From an uncultured Blautia sp. (GTDB lineage Bacteria; Bacillota; Clostridia; Lachnospirales; Lachnospiraceae), in assembly GCA_900543715.1 (NCBI GenBank), contig UQSX01000001.1, positions 82,104 through 146,103 of the forward strand: a stretch of DNA of 64,000 nt, read 5' to 3'. A program made the translations under genes and the position numbers. The notes under the pieces are model-generated. The model worked only from the letters and a program-made list of their open reading frames with translations. It had not been told where the DNA came from and ran no database searches. Below, piece by piece: positions 45,246 to 55,021 of the stretch (positions are counted from its first letter, which is position 1; the number at the start of each line of letters is the position of its first letter).

Positions 45246-45999
45246 GACACACGCCCATTATGATGATGAGGCTTTTGACAGAGACCGGGATGAACTTTTG
45301 AAGACCATGCATGCCCATGGAATTGAGAAAATCATCAATGTGGGAGCTTCTTTGGAAGGAGTAAAGGATACGGCGGATCTTATGGAAAGATATCCTTTTG
45401 TCTATGGAGCAGTAGGTATTCACCCGGATGAGGTGGGAAGTCTCACCGAAGAAGACATGAAGTGGCTGCGGAGTCTGTGTGACAGAGAAAAAACCGTGGC
45501 TGTAGGAGAAATCGGTCTGGACTATTACTGGGACAAAGAAAATCATGATGTTCAGAAAAAATGGTTTGTCCGGCAGATGGACCTGGCCAAAGAAACCGGA
45601 CTGCCCATTATTGTCCACAGCCGGGATGCGGCCAAAGATACCCTGGATGTTATGAAGGCAGAGCGGGCGGACAATTTAAAGGGAGTGATCCACTGTTATT
45701 CCTACTCCAAAGAACATGCCAGAGAATATATGAATATAGGATATTATCTGGGAGTGGGAGGCGTGGTTACCTTTAAGAACGGGAAACGGCTGAAAGAAGT
45801 GGTAGAATATGCCCCTCTGGATTATCTGCTGCTGGAGACCGATGCTCCTTACTTGGCTCCGGAACCCTACAGAGGAAGACGGAACTGTTCCCTGTATCTT
45901 ACCTATGTGGCCCAGACTATTGCCCAGATAAAGGGCGTGTCTTACGAGGAAGTGGTTGAGGTTACTAAGAGGAATGCAGAAAGACTCTTTGGAATATAA
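45235..45999 (+). CDS. tatD: TatD family hydrolase / deoxyribonuclease
   Basis: 254-residue metal-dependent hydrolase with the TatD barrel. Metal ligands are seen in ETHAHYDDEAFD, AVGEIGLDYYWD, PIIVHSRDAAKDT, GVIHCYSY and LLETDAPYLAPEPYRG. Proteins of this family are 3'-5' exonucleases or AP-type DNases in DNA repair or turnover. It overlaps the end of the AI-2E gene. It is not next to metG, where TatD is often found. Confidence 0.92.
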   Translation: MIFETHAHYDDEAFDRDRDELLKTMHAHGIEKIINVGASLEGVKDTADLMERYPFVYGAVGIHPDEVGSLTEEDMKWLRSLCDREKTVAVGEIGLDYYWDKENHDVQKKWFVRQMDLAKETGLPIIVHSRDAAKDTLDVMKAERADNLKGVIHCYSYSKEHAREYMNIGYYLGVGGVVTFKNGKRLKEVVEYAPLDYLLLETDAPYLAPEPYRGRRNCSLYLTYVAQTIAQIKGVSYEEVVEVTKRNAERLFGI

Positions 46000-46040
46000 A
46001 TAGCAGAAAAGTCAAAATATCGCATTTTTTAATCAAAGAA

Positions 46041-46070
46041 TTGCAGGAATTTATGGAAAATCTGTAATAA
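46041..46070 (+). promoter_or_regulatory. promoter of the first GH13 gene
   Basis: TTGCAG (46041-46046), 18-base spacer and TAATAA (46065-46070) preceded by TG. Moderate match, about 38 bases before the start codon. Confidence 0.4.
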
Positions 46071-46107
46071 GATGTTAAATAGAAGACTAGGACAGGAGGA
46101 TTTTGTT

Positions 46108-47664
46108 ATGCCAAAATGGTTAGACAATGCAATTTTCTATGAAATTTACCCTCAGACTTTTCTGGATACCAACGGAGACGGCATCGGAGATTTTCAGGGA
46201 ATTATTAAAAAACTGGATTACATAAAGGAGCTGGGATGCAATGCCATCTGGCTGAATCCCTGTTTTGTTTCTCCTTTTTCAGATGCGGGCTATGATGTGG
46301 CAGACTACTACACAGCCGCACCAAGATATGGAACCAACGAGGACCTGAAAGAGCTTTTTGCAAAGGCTCATGAGAAAGATATGCACGTGATTTTAGATCT
46401 GGTTCCGGGCCATACTTCTATTGAACATCCCTGGTTCAAGGCCTCTTTAAGTCCGGAAGAAAATGAGTTTACCCACCGTTATATCTGGACGGACAAAGCC
46501 TGGAAGGGATTTGAAGAAGTGGGAAATATCAAAGGCTGTATCAGAGGCCTTTCAGACAGAGACGGCTCCTGCGCTGCAAACTACTATACCACACAGCCTG
46601 CACTGAACTATGGTTTCTATAAGGTTACTGAATCCTGGCAGAAAGATATGCATTCTCCTGAAGCAATGGCTACCAGAGAGGCTATAAAAGATATCATGCG
46701 CTTCTGGCTGGGAATGGGCTGCGACGGCTTCCGTGTAGATATGGCCGGCTCTCTGGTAAAAAATGATGAGGACGGAAAAGGAACCATTGAGCTGTGGCAG
46801 GATTTCCGCAAATTTTTAGATGAAGAGTTCCCGGAGGCGGCTATGATCTCTGAATGGGGACAGCCGGACAAATCTCTGGAGGGAGGATATCATATGGACT
46901 TCCTTCTTCATTTCGGACCTTCTTATTATATGGATCTGTTCCGCAGCGAGCACCCATATTTTAAACGGGAGGGAAAAGGAAACATTGGAGATTTTGTAAG
47001 GACCTACCAGGCCAATTATGACAAGACCAACGGAAAGGGACTGATCTGTATTCCTTCCGGTGATCATGATATGAGCCGCATTAAAGAAAAACTGGATGAT
47101 GAGGAAGTAAAGATTGCCTTTGCATTTCTTCTTTCTATGCCTGGAGCGCCGTTTATTTACTATGGAGATGAGATCGGTATGAATTATCTGGCAGGTATCC
47201 GTTCTGTAGAAGGAGGATATGAAAGGACAGGAGCAAGATCTCCCATGCAGTGGGATAAGACCACTAATGCAGGTTTTTCCAGCGCTAAGCCAGAGGATCT
47301 CTATATTATGATCGATCCGGACAAGAACAGACCTACAGTGGAAGCTCAGATGGCAGAAGAAAATTCCTTGTTCCACGAAGTACAGAAGCTGATCAAAATC
47401 CGTCTTGACCATGAGGCTCTTCAGAGCAATGCTCCTTTAGAGTTCCTCTACGCCCAGGACAATGCATATCCTCTGGTTTATAAGAGAACAGGGGAGAAGG
47501 AAACCATTGTAATTGCCCTAAATCCTTCTGACAAGGAAGTTACCTGCAAGGTAAACGTACAGGATGGGGAAGAAATTATTTACTCCAACAACGGTGAAGC
47601 AGTGCTGAAAGATGGAACTTTAACAGTTCCCCCTGCAAGCGCCAGCTTTATCAAAATAAAATAA
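46108..47664 (+). CDS. alpha-amylase family glycoside hydrolase (GH13)
   Basis: About 518-residue cytoplasmic GH13 enzyme. The four conserved regions are present: DLVPGHTS, GFRVDMAGS (nucleophile Asp211), MISEWGQP (acid/base Glu249) and SGDHD (Asp321). DTNGDGIGDFQGI is the calcium-site-like segment of oligo-1,6-glucosidase relatives. A C-terminal beta domain follows. Acts on alpha-glucans or short maltodextrins; the exact bond is unclear. ATG 46108 has AGGAGGA upstream; a longer in-frame start lacks one. A strong terminator follows. Confidence 0.85.
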   Translation: MPKWLDNAIFYEIYPQTFLDTNGDGIGDFQGIIKKLDYIKELGCNAIWLNPCFVSPFSDAGYDVADYYTAAPRYGTNEDLKELFAKAHEKDMHVILDLVPGHTSIEHPWFKASLSPEENEFTHRYIWTDKAWKGFEEVGNIKGCIRGLSDRDGSCAANYYTTQPALNYGFYKVTESWQKDMHSPEAMATREAIKDIMRFWLGMGCDGFRVDMAGSLVKNDEDGKGTIELWQDFRKFLDEEFPEAAMISEWGQPDKSLEGGYHMDFLLHFGPSYYMDLFRSEHPYFKREGKGNIGDFVRTYQANYDKTNGKGLICIPSGDHDMSRIKEKLDDEEVKIAFAFLLSMPGAPFIYYGDEIGMNYLAGIRSVEGGYERTGARSPMQWDKTTNAGFSSAKPEDLYIMIDPDKNRPTVEAQMAEENSLFHEVQKLIKIRLDHEALQSNAPLEFLYAQDNAYPLVYKRTGEKETIVIALNPSDKEVTCKVNVQDGEEIIYSNNGEAVLKDGTLTVPPASASFIKIK

Positions 47665-47681
47665 AAAGAATATATTTGAAG

Positions 47682-47725
47682 AACAGTGGGGACAGTTAGG
47701 ACAAAAACTGTCCCCACTGTTTTTT
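47682..47725 (+). terminator. terminator after the first GH13 gene
   Basis: ACAGTGGGGACAGTT pairs with AACTGTCCCCACTGT, then six T. Very stable stem. Confidence 0.9.
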
Positions 47726-47734
47726 AAAAGGAAG

Positions 47735-47763
47735 TTGATTTTTTATATACCGATTGGTATAAT
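47735..47763 (+). promoter_or_regulatory. TetR-gene promoter with overlapping operator
   Basis: TTGATT (47735-47740), 17-base spacer, TATAAT (47758-47763). The inverted repeat TATACC-GATT-GGTATA (47746-47761) overlaps the -10, the usual layout for autorepression by a TetR protein. Confidence 0.75.
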
Positions 47764-47794
47764 AGACCTATCGCAGATATCAAGAGTAAAGGCG

Positions 47795-48385
47795 GTGATC
47801 CGAATAGACAACAGGGAATTGCTTCTGGATGCCGCACTGGATCTTTTTTATGCCAAGGGCTATGATGCAGTGGGGGTTCAGGAGATCGTAGACAGGGCGG
47901 GAGTTACAAAACCGACCCTTTACTATTATTTTGGAAGTAAGATAGGGCTTTTACAGAATCTCCTGGAGCGGGGATACAAAGTTTTGGAAAAAGGAGTTCT
48001 GGAGGCAGCCAGGATGAAGGCTAATCTGCCGGAGGTCTTGTATAAAGTCGCAAGAGAATTTTTTGACTATGCGGCAGACCACCAAAAATTTTATCTGTTT
48101 ATGCTGGCTTTGTTTTACTCTGGGAGACAAAATGAAGCTTATAAAACAGTGGCGCCCTTCATTGAAAATTATTATAATCTTATTGTAGGGATTTTTGAAA
48201 ACGCAGCGTCCCAGCTGGGCAATATGAGAGGGAGACAGAGGCTGTTTGCAGTTGGATTCACAGGAACTCTCAATCACCATATTATGACAGTAAGCTACGG
48301 ACTTTCAGAAAATGAAAACTTTGAAATCTCTAATGAGACTACTTATGAGATCGTACATCAATTTTTATACGGAATATATTCTTAA
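47795..48385 (+). CDS. TetR family transcriptional regulator
   Basis: About 196 residues. The N-terminal helix-turn-helix is canonical (LLLDAALDLFYAKGYDAVGVQEIVDRAGVTKPTLYYYFGSK read as successive helices), followed by an all-helical ligand domain. I place the start at GTG 47795, because the longer in-frame possibility begins in the -35 box itself; AAGAG lies 8 bases upstream. Probably represses itself and the downstream GH13/glgB genes through the palindrome over its promoter. The ligand may be a sugar or metabolite. Confidence 0.83.
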   Translation: MIRIDNRELLLDAALDLFYAKGYDAVGVQEIVDRAGVTKPTLYYYFGSKIGLLQNLLERGYKVLEKGVLEAARMKANLPEVLYKVAREFFDYAADHQKFYLFMLALFYSGRQNEAYKTVAPFIENYYNLIVGIFENAASQLGNMRGRQRLFAVGFTGTLNHHIMTVSYGLSENENFEISNETTYEIVHQFLYGIYS

Positions 48386-48400
48386 CAGGAGGAAATGAAA

Positions 48401-49759
48401 ATGGCAGCATGGTATGAAGAGGCAGTATTTTATCACATTTACCCCATTGGCATGACCGGGGCACCCAGGGAGAACAGAGAGGAGCAGGTGGTCCACAGAT
48501 TTGAACTTCTGAATGACTGGCTCCCTCATGTGGCAGAGCTGGGCTGTACCGCTATTTATATAGGACCTCTTTTTGAGTCCACTACTCACGGATATGATAC
48601 CAGAGACTATAAAATGGTAGACAGAAGACTGGGAGACAATGAGGAATTTGCAGAATTTGTAAAAAAAGCACATGACCTGGATATCAAGGTAGTGGTAGAC
48701 GGAGTTTTCAACCATACAGGAAGAGAATTTTTCGCCTTCCGGGATATTCAGAGGAACCGGGAACATTCTCCTTACTGCGGATGGTACAAGGGCATTAACT
48801 TTGGATGGAACAACCCCTACAATGATGGTTTTGGCTATGAAGCCTGGAGAAACTGCTTTGAACTGGTTAACCTGAACCTTCAGAACCCTGAAGTAAGAGA
48901 TTATCTTCTGGATGTGATCGATTTCTGGATCGATACTTTTGATATCGACGGTATCCGTTTGGACTGTGCAGACTGTCTGGACTTTTACTTCATGGAAGAG
49001 ATGCGGCGGCGGACGTCCGAGAAGAAAAAAGATTTCTGGCTTATGGGAGAAGTGATCCATGGAGACTACAGCCGCTATATCCAGGACGGACAGAAGATGC
49101 TCCACAGCGTTACCAACTATGAGCTCCATAAAGGTCTTTATTCCGGACACAATGATCACAATTATTTTGAAATTGCACATACTATCCGGAGAGAATTTGA
49201 TGAAAACGGCGGCATCTACAAAGGTATGAAACTTTACTCTTTTGTAGATAATCATGATGTAGACAGGATCATGAGCAAGCTGAACCAGAAAGAGCATATT
49301 TATCCGGTATATACACTTTTATATACTTTACCGGGAATCCCTTCTCTCTATTATGGTTCTGAATGGGGGATTGAAGGCAGAAAAGAAGGAAGCAATGATG
49401 ACTTCCTGAGACCTGCTTTAAGTATGGAGGACCTGGAGAAAGAACAGGATTCTCCAGTGATGGACTGGGTAAAGAAGCTTGGAGAAGTCCATAAGAAGTT
49501 CAGCCAGTGCCTGGCCTATGGCCGTTACAGGGAGCTGCTGCTGACCAACCGGCAGTATGCTTTCGCAAGATTTACAGAGGAACAGGGACTTCTGACTGCT
49601 GTAAACAATGACGAGCAGGAGGCAGAGCTGTTCATTCCAGCTCCTTTCCAGGATAAGACTTATGTAAATCTAGAAACAGAAGAGGAAGTGGCGGTGGAAA
49701 ACGGCAGGCTGCATATCACTGTGAAAGCTGCAGGAAGCGTATTCCTGGAAATACGTTAA
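48401..49759 (+). CDS. alpha-amylase family protein (GH13), small type
   Basis: About 452 residues, a compact GH13 enzyme. Catalytic residues: nucleophile Asp188 (GIRLDCADCL), acid/base Glu217 (LMGEVIHGD) and Asp286 (VDNHDVDR). GVFNHTG is the first conserved region. The length and the HIYPIGMTGAP start resemble maltodextrin- or cyclomaltodextrin-degrading enzymes without an extra N-terminal domain. ATG 48401 has AGGAGG 8 bases upstream; an ATG two codons earlier is too close to it. Between the TetR gene and glgB, all likely one operon. Confidence 0.85.
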   Translation: MAAWYEEAVFYHIYPIGMTGAPRENREEQVVHRFELLNDWLPHVAELGCTAIYIGPLFESTTHGYDTRDYKMVDRRLGDNEEFAEFVKKAHDLDIKVVVDGVFNHTGREFFAFRDIQRNREHSPYCGWYKGINFGWNNPYNDGFGYEAWRNCFELVNLNLQNPEVRDYLLDVIDFWIDTFDIDGIRLDCADCLDFYFMEEMRRRTSEKKKDFWLMGEVIHGDYSRYIQDGQKMLHSVTNYELHKGLYSGHNDHNYFEIAHTIRREFDENGGIYKGMKLYSFVDNHDVDRIMSKLNQKEHIYPVYTLLYTLPGIPSLYYGSEWGIEGRKEGSNDDFLRPALSMEDLEKEQDSPVMDWVKKLGEVHKKFSQCLAYGRYRELLLTNRQYAFARFTEEQGLLTAVNNDEQEAELFIPAPFQDKTYVNLETEEEVAVENGRLHITVKAAGSVFLEIR

Positions 49760-49818
49760 AATAATAGGTGCGGGAATGCTGTACATTCCTGAATATGGCA
49801 AAAAAGGGGAAGAGTTTT

Positions 49819-51723
49819 ATGGGAAACAATATGAAAATAACAGAGCTGGACCGATATCTTTTCGGACAGGGGACACATTATGAAATCTATAAGCTTCTGG
49901 GGGCCCATCCGGGGACTCAGAGAAAGAAAGAAGGGGTTTTCTTTGCAGTTTGGGCCCCTCATGCAAAGGCGGTTTCCGTAGTAGGAAACTTCAACGACTG
50001 GGACCCGGAAGCCAATGTAATGAACTGTGACAATGACATGGGAATTTATCAGCTTTTTATCCCAAAAGTCCGGGTGGGAGACCTGTATAAATTCTGTATT
50101 ACCACCTATAAAGGAGAAAAGCTGTATAAGGCGGACCCATATGCAAACTTTTCAGAAGTCCGCCCAGGTACAGCCTCCAGGGTAGTGGATATTACCAATT
50201 ACAAATGGACAGACGCTACATGGATGAAGAAACGTCAGGAGTTTGATGTAAAAAAAGACGCTATGGCCATTTACGAGGTACATCCCGGCTCCTGGAAAAA
50301 ACATCCCCGGAAAGATGAAGAAGACAAAGGCTTTTACAATTACCGGGAACTGGCCCATGCCCTGGCAGACTATGTAAAAGAGATGGGATATACTCACGTA
50401 GAACTTATGGGTATTGCGGAACATCCCTTTGACGGCTCCTGGGGCTATCAGGTAACAGGTTATTATGCGCCTACTTCCCGTTATGGTACTCCTGAAGACT
50501 TCCGGTATTTTGTCAACTATATGCATAGAAATAAGATCGGCGTTATCCTGGACTGGGTACCTGCCCACTTCCCTAGGGATGCCCATGGACTGGCAGATTT
50601 TGACGGTACGCCTACTTACGAATACGCAGACCCGAGAAAAGGGGAACATCCCGATTGGGGCACCAAGGTCTTTGATTATGGCAAGAATGAGGTGAAGAAC
50701 TTCCTTATTGCAAATGCTCTGTTCTGGATCCAGGAGTATCATGTGGACGGACTGAGAGTGGACGCTGTGGCTTCCATGCTGTATCTGGACTATGGACGGC
50801 AGCAGGGACAGTGGGTTCCTAATCAGTACGGAGAGAACAAAAACCTGGAGGCTATTGAATTCTTCCGTCACCTGAATTCCGTGGTTCTTGGGAAAAATAA
50901 AGGCACCGTTATGATCGCTGAGGAGTCTACCGCCTGGCCTATGGTTACCGGAGATCCAAAAGACGGAGGCCTTGGCTTCAGCCTGAAGTGGAATATGGGC
51001 TGGATGCATGACTTCCTGGAATACATGAAGCTGGACCCTTATTTCAGAAAATATAACCACAATAAGATGACCTTTTCTACTACCTACGCTTACAGCGAGA
51101 ATTATGTCCTGGTACTTTCCCATGACGAGGTAGTCCATCTGAAATGCTCTATGATCAATAAGATGCCGGGCCTGGGACAGGACAAGTTTGAAAATCTGAA
51201 AGCAGGTTATTCCTATATGATCGGACATCCGGGAAAGAAGCTGCTGTTCATGGGACAGGATTTCGGCCAGTATCAGGAATGGAGCGAAGAGAGAGAACTG
51301 GACTGGTATCTCTTAGGAGAACTGAGCCACCAGCAGCTCCAAAACTACGTGAAACAGCTTTTTGCCCTTTATAAAAAATACCCTGCTCTGTACGCCAATG
51401 ATGCAAATCCTCAGGGCCTGGAGTGGATCAATGCAGACGATGCTACAAGAAGTATTTACAGTTTTATGCGGATGTCACCTACAGGAAGAAACAATCTTCT
51501 CTTTGTGATCAACTATACCCCTGTGGCCAGGGATGACTACCGGGTTGGCGTGCCAAAACGGAAACAGTATAAACTGATCCTGAACAGCCGGGAGCCGGAG
51601 TTCGGCGGTCATGAACATAAAGAACAGACTATTTACAAAGCAGTGAAGAAAGAATGCGACGGAAGACCGTATTCCTTTGCATATCCTCTGCCGGCTTATG
51701 GAGTGGCAGTGTTCTTATTCTAA
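49819..51723 (+). CDS. glgB: 1,4-alpha-glucan branching enzyme
   Basis: About 634 residues. Forms alpha-1,6 branches in glycogen. N-terminal CBM48-type domain (VWAPHAKAVSVVGNFNDW), then the GH13 barrel with EVHPGSWKKH, VELMGIAEHPFDGSWGYQ, GLRVDAVASMLYLDYGR (nucleophile Asp315), AEESTAWP (Glu368/369) and LSHDEVVH (Asp436). C-terminal beta domain complete. ATG 49819 with AAGGGGAAG upstream is chosen over starts 17 codons earlier. Other glg genes are not in the window. Confidence 0.94.
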   Translation: MGNNMKITELDRYLFGQGTHYEIYKLLGAHPGTQRKKEGVFFAVWAPHAKAVSVVGNFNDWDPEANVMNCDNDMGIYQLFIPKVRVGDLYKFCITTYKGEKLYKADPYANFSEVRPGTASRVVDITNYKWTDATWMKKRQEFDVKKDAMAIYEVHPGSWKKHPRKDEEDKGFYNYRELAHALADYVKEMGYTHVELMGIAEHPFDGSWGYQVTGYYAPTSRYGTPEDFRYFVNYMHRNKIGVILDWVPAHFPRDAHGLADFDGTPTYEYADPRKGEHPDWGTKVFDYGKNEVKNFLIANALFWIQEYHVDGLRVDAVASMLYLDYGRQQGQWVPNQYGENKNLEAIEFFRHLNSVVLGKNKGTVMIAEESTAWPMVTGDPKDGGLGFSLKWNMGWMHDFLEYMKLDPYFRKYNHNKMTFSTTYAYSENYVLVLSHDEVVHLKCSMINKMPGLGQDKFENLKAGYSYMIGHPGKKLLFMGQDFGQYQEWSEERELDWYLLGELSHQQLQNYVKQLFALYKKYPALYANDANPQGLEWINADDATRSIYSFMRMSPTGRNNLLFVINYTPVARDDYRVGVPKRKQYKLILNSREPEFGGHEHKEQTIYKAVKKECDGRPYSFAYPLPAYGVAVFLF

Positions 51724-51744
51724 AATAGAATATTGAAAAAGAAG

Positions 51745-51797
51745 AATCCCCCGAAATCTCTGATGAAATTAGAAGGCAGAGGTTTTGGGGGATTTTT
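51745..51797 (+). terminator. terminator after glgB
   Basis: AATCCCCCGAAATCTCTG pairs with CAGAGGTTTTGGGGGATT, followed by TTT. Marks the end of the glucan operon and the boundary of the accessory island. Confidence 0.88.
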
Positions 51798-51905
51798 ACG
51801 GAAGGAGGTAGATGGTTTATGGGTATAGATTAATGACCGTTATTATGTTAAAATTTAAAGTGTTTATACAAAAGATGAAGCAATGCAAAATTGAGGAAAA
51901 AAAGT

Positions 51906-53489
51906 ATGTTTAAGATAACAGAGGGCAATTTTAAAAAACAGAAATATGGAAATGAAAGTTACCTGTCCAACTGGCCCATGCTTTATATATTAGAGAATGG
52001 GAAGCAGGCATATATAGGGCAGTCTAACCATGCGAAAAACCGCATGTCACAACATTATAACTCTGTTGATAAACGTATTTTTAATAAAGTACATTTTATA
52101 TATTCTTCAAAATTTAACCAGTCCGTTACTTTTGATTATGAGTCTAAACTTATCCAGTATATTGCAGCAGATGAACTCTATGAGGTTCGCAATAAAAACG
52201 CTGGAATGGCTGATAAGGAATATTATGGAAAGAAAGAATATGACGATAAATTCCAGGTACTGTGGCGCAGTCTCCAGCGGGCGAAGTTAGTAAAACATTC
52301 GTTAGAAGAGCTTGAGAATTCTGATCTGTTTAAATATTCTCCATATAAAGAACTAAATGAAGATCAGAGAACAGCAGTAGAAGAAATTGTCGGATCCCTA
52401 AAACAGGAAGAGAACCAAACCATTGTTGTAAATGGTATGCCCGGAAGCGGAAAAACAATCGTTGCTATCTTTCTGATGAAATATTTAAAAGACAGTGAAG
52501 AATTTAAAGGGAAAAAGATCGGATTTGTAGTACCTCAAACTTCACTGCGAAAAACATTAAAAGGAATTTTCAAAAGCATTTACGGCCTTAGGGTATCAGA
52601 TATTTTATCTCCATCAGACGTGACGAAACAGTTCTATGATATTCTGCTTGTAGATGAGGCTCATCGGCTCCACCAATATAAAAACATTTCCTATATGGGA
52701 CCATTCAAAAAAAGTTGTGAACGGATCGGATTAACAACGGAAAGCGATGAGCTGGACTGGATCCTGCATCAATGTAAATGTCCGGTATTATTCTATGATG
52801 AAATGCAGGTGGTTGGCCCATCCGGCATTGATGTAAAAAGATTTCAAAATAAAATGCGAAGGGAACAGTCAAAAAGAGTATTATCTTATTACAATCTCCT
52901 CACACAGATGAGAGTGAAAGGCGGAAAGGATTATATAGCCTATGTAAAGCAGCTTTTAGAAGGACGAGTAAAAGAGAAAACAACTTTTGCAGGCTACGAG
53001 CTGAAACTAGTAGAAGATTTTGGTAAATTCAATAACCTGATGTACCAGAAAGAAAAAGAAGTTCAATTAGTAAGAATGGCAGCCGGTTATGCATGGGAAT
53101 GGGACAGTAAAAAGGATAAGTCCTTGTATGATATTGAAATCCAGGAAATAAAGAAACAATGGAATCATTGTACAGAAGGCTGGGTGCTTTCTGAAGGAGC
53201 CATTGATGAAGTAGGATGTATCCATTCCATTCAGGGCTATGACCTGAATTATGGATTTATTATTATAGGCGATGAAATTGGATATGACGCTGTTAAGAAA
53301 AAAATTATAATCCGTCCTCAGAATTATCATGACCAAAACGGGAAAAGAACAGCGGAATACGAAGAGCTTAAGGAATACATTCAGCATATTTACTATGTGC
53401 TGATGACCAGGGGCATTCTTGGCACATACCTTTATGTGTGCGATCCTGCTTTAAAAGAGTATATTTCGCAGTATGTTGACACAGAGTGA
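51906..53489 (+). CDS. GIY-YIG nuclease fused to a DUF2075 helicase
   Basis: About 527 residues. N-terminal GIY-YIG endonuclease: LYILENGKQAYIGQS (LYI 26-28, YIG 36-38), an Arg in KNRMSQH and the metal-binding Glu in FDYESKLIQYI. Next a superfamily 1-like DUF2075 helicase/ATPase: NGMPGSGKT (Lys183), ILLVDEAHRL, and a late helicase motif near VGCIHSIQGYDLNYG followed by YVLMTRG. Such fusions are found beside mobile elements and defence genes; DNA cleavage coupled to translocation is the likely activity. ATG 51906 (GAGG upstream) is taken over a TTG five codons before. The following pyrophosphohydrolase overlaps or nearly abuts it. Confidence 0.82.
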   Translation: MFKITEGNFKKQKYGNESYLSNWPMLYILENGKQAYIGQSNHAKNRMSQHYNSVDKRIFNKVHFIYSSKFNQSVTFDYESKLIQYIAADELYEVRNKNAGMADKEYYGKKEYDDKFQVLWRSLQRAKLVKHSLEELENSDLFKYSPYKELNEDQRTAVEEIVGSLKQEENQTIVVNGMPGSGKTIVAIFLMKYLKDSEEFKGKKIGFVVPQTSLRKTLKGIFKSIYGLRVSDILSPSDVTKQFYDILLVDEAHRLHQYKNISYMGPFKKSCERIGLTTESDELDWILHQCKCPVLFYDEMQVVGPSGIDVKRFQNKMRREQSKRVLSYYNLLTQMRVKGGKDYIAYVKQLLEGRVKEKTTFAGYELKLVEDFGKFNNLMYQKEKEVQLVRMAAGYAWEWDSKKDKSLYDIEIQEIKKQWNHCTEGWVLSEGAIDEVGCIHSIQGYDLNYGFIIIGDEIGYDAVKKKIIIRPQNYHDQNGKRTAEYEELKEYIQHIYYVLMTRGILGTYLYVCDPALKEYISQYVDTE

Positions 53490-53509
53490 TCAGGAAAGGG
53501 GATAAAACT

Positions 53510-53848
53510 ATGAAAGAAGAAACAATTAATGAGGTATTAAAATTTCGGGAAGACAGGAACTGGAAGCAGTTCCATAATCCAAAAGACCTGGCAATCTCCA
53601 TCTGTCTGGAAGCAGCGGAACTGCTGGAAGTCTTTCAATGGAGCGCAGAAGATGTCTGGTGTGAGTCCAAAAAAGAAAAAATCCGGGAAGAACTGGCAGA
53701 TGTATTAAACTATTGTATTTTAATGGCAGATACATGCGGGCTGGACATGGATGAGATCATTCAGGAAAAAGTCAGAAAAAACGGAGAAAAGTATCCGGTG
53801 GAAAAAGCATATGGGCATAAAGAAAAGTATACAGAATTGGGGAAATAG
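53510..53848 (+). CDS. MazG-like nucleotide pyrophosphohydrolase
   Basis: About 112 residues of the all-alpha NTP pyrophosphatase family. Metal-binding acidic motif: EAAELLEVFQW (helix 2) and EELADVLNYC (helix 3), giving the ExxE and ExxD pairs. It should hydrolyse noncanonical or excess (d)NTPs to NMP and PPi. ATG 53510 follows AAAGGGG. Its place between two helicases, 20 bases after the DUF2075 gene, suggests a shared cassette, and nucleotide depletion in phage defence is one possible role. Confidence 0.85.
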   Translation: MKEETINEVLKFREDRNWKQFHNPKDLAISICLEAAELLEVFQWSAEDVWCESKKEKIREELADVLNYCILMADTCGLDMDEIIQEKVRKNGEKYPVEKAYGHKEKYTELGK

Positions 53849-53929
53849 AAGGGAACTTAGTCTGTATTCTAAAATAACAGGATTGTTTCTATTTTCATAA
53901 AAAAAGAATTTTGACAGGAAAAGCTGCAG

Positions 53930-55021
53930 ATGATGAACTATAAGTCAAGAGAGGAAAATTTAATAAAAGAAGGATGTGTTACAGCATATATTGATAAAGT
54001 ATATCCTTCTAATTTGGCCTATAAGCCTCAGTTTATTTCTAACAACTATAAAGAAGGGCGCAAAGTTATTTCATCCATCGAGGATGAGCTTTTATCATGT
54101 GAAGAATTTTTTATTAGTGTCGCTTTTATTACAAGGGGAGGTATTACACCTCTTCTTCAGACATTGAAAGATTTGGAAAAGAGAGGTATTCCCGGGAAAA
54201 TCCTTACCACGGACTATCAGAATTTCAGCGAGCCCAGAGCCTTAAGAAAGCTGGATGAACTGAGTAATATTACATTAAAGATGTATCAGACGAATGAGGC
54301 CCAAGAAGGCTTTCATACGAAAGGCTATATTTTTAAAAATGAGGAATTTTATCGGATCATTGTTGGAAGCTCGAATCTGACCTTAAACGCTTTGACAAAA
54401 AACAAAGAGTGGAATACAAAAGTAGTTTCTACAGAACAAGGAGAATATGCAGAGGAACTGCTAACAGAATTTGCTGATTTATGGAATTCTCCATATGCTG
54501 TAGCATTTGAAGATTTTATTGATGAGTATACTTTAAATTACAGTGTGATCCGGAGACAACGAGAAATAGCAAAAAGGGAACAGATTCCATCTCTGGAACA
54601 ATACAAACTTCAGCCGAATACCATGCAGTTAGGATTTATTGCTAATCTTCAGAGAATCTGCGCAGATGGTGGATCTAAGGCTTTATTAATCTCAGCGACA
54701 GGAACAGGTAAAACTTATGCATCGGCATTCGCACTGCGAGAAGAAGGAACAAAGAAAGTGTTGTTCCTTGTGCACAGGGAACAGATTGCAAAACAGGCGA
54801 TTGTAAGTTACAAAAAGGTGTTTGGAAATACCCGCACCTTTGGACTGCTTTCAGGAAATTCAAAAACATTTGATACGGATTACCTGTTTGCAACTATGCA
54901 GATGATGGCGAAGCAGGAAATCCTTTCTAAGTTCCGAAGAGATGAGTTTGATACGATTATTATTGATGAGTACGGCATAATAGGACAAGTCAGAAGAAGA
55001 CCGATTTTACAGGCTTCCTGA
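53930..55021 (+). pseudogene. PLD-like nuclease/DEAD helicase, truncated at motif II
   Basis: N-terminal phospholipase-D-like nuclease domain: HTKGYIF and IIVGSSNLTLNAL give the HxK and following SN residues. Then a superfamily 2 helicase begins: QLGFIANLQ, motif I SATGTGKTYASAFAL, LFLVHREQIAKQA, and motif II TIIIDE near 54965. Immediately after IIIDE the sequence changes to YGIIGQVRRRPILQAS and stops, where a DExH box and hundreds more residues (up to a DUF3427-type tail) are expected. The gene is thus cut at about 54970 by foreign DNA. The remaining nuclease domain could still be made. Confidence 0.85.

Noticed and set aside
47735..47794. Longer TetR start (TTG at 47735)
   Set aside because: The proposed start codon is the -35 hexamer of the gene's own promoter, so the message cannot include it.
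50152..51228. 358-codon antisense frame within glgB
   Set aside because: glgB catalytic motifs fill this stretch on the other strand.
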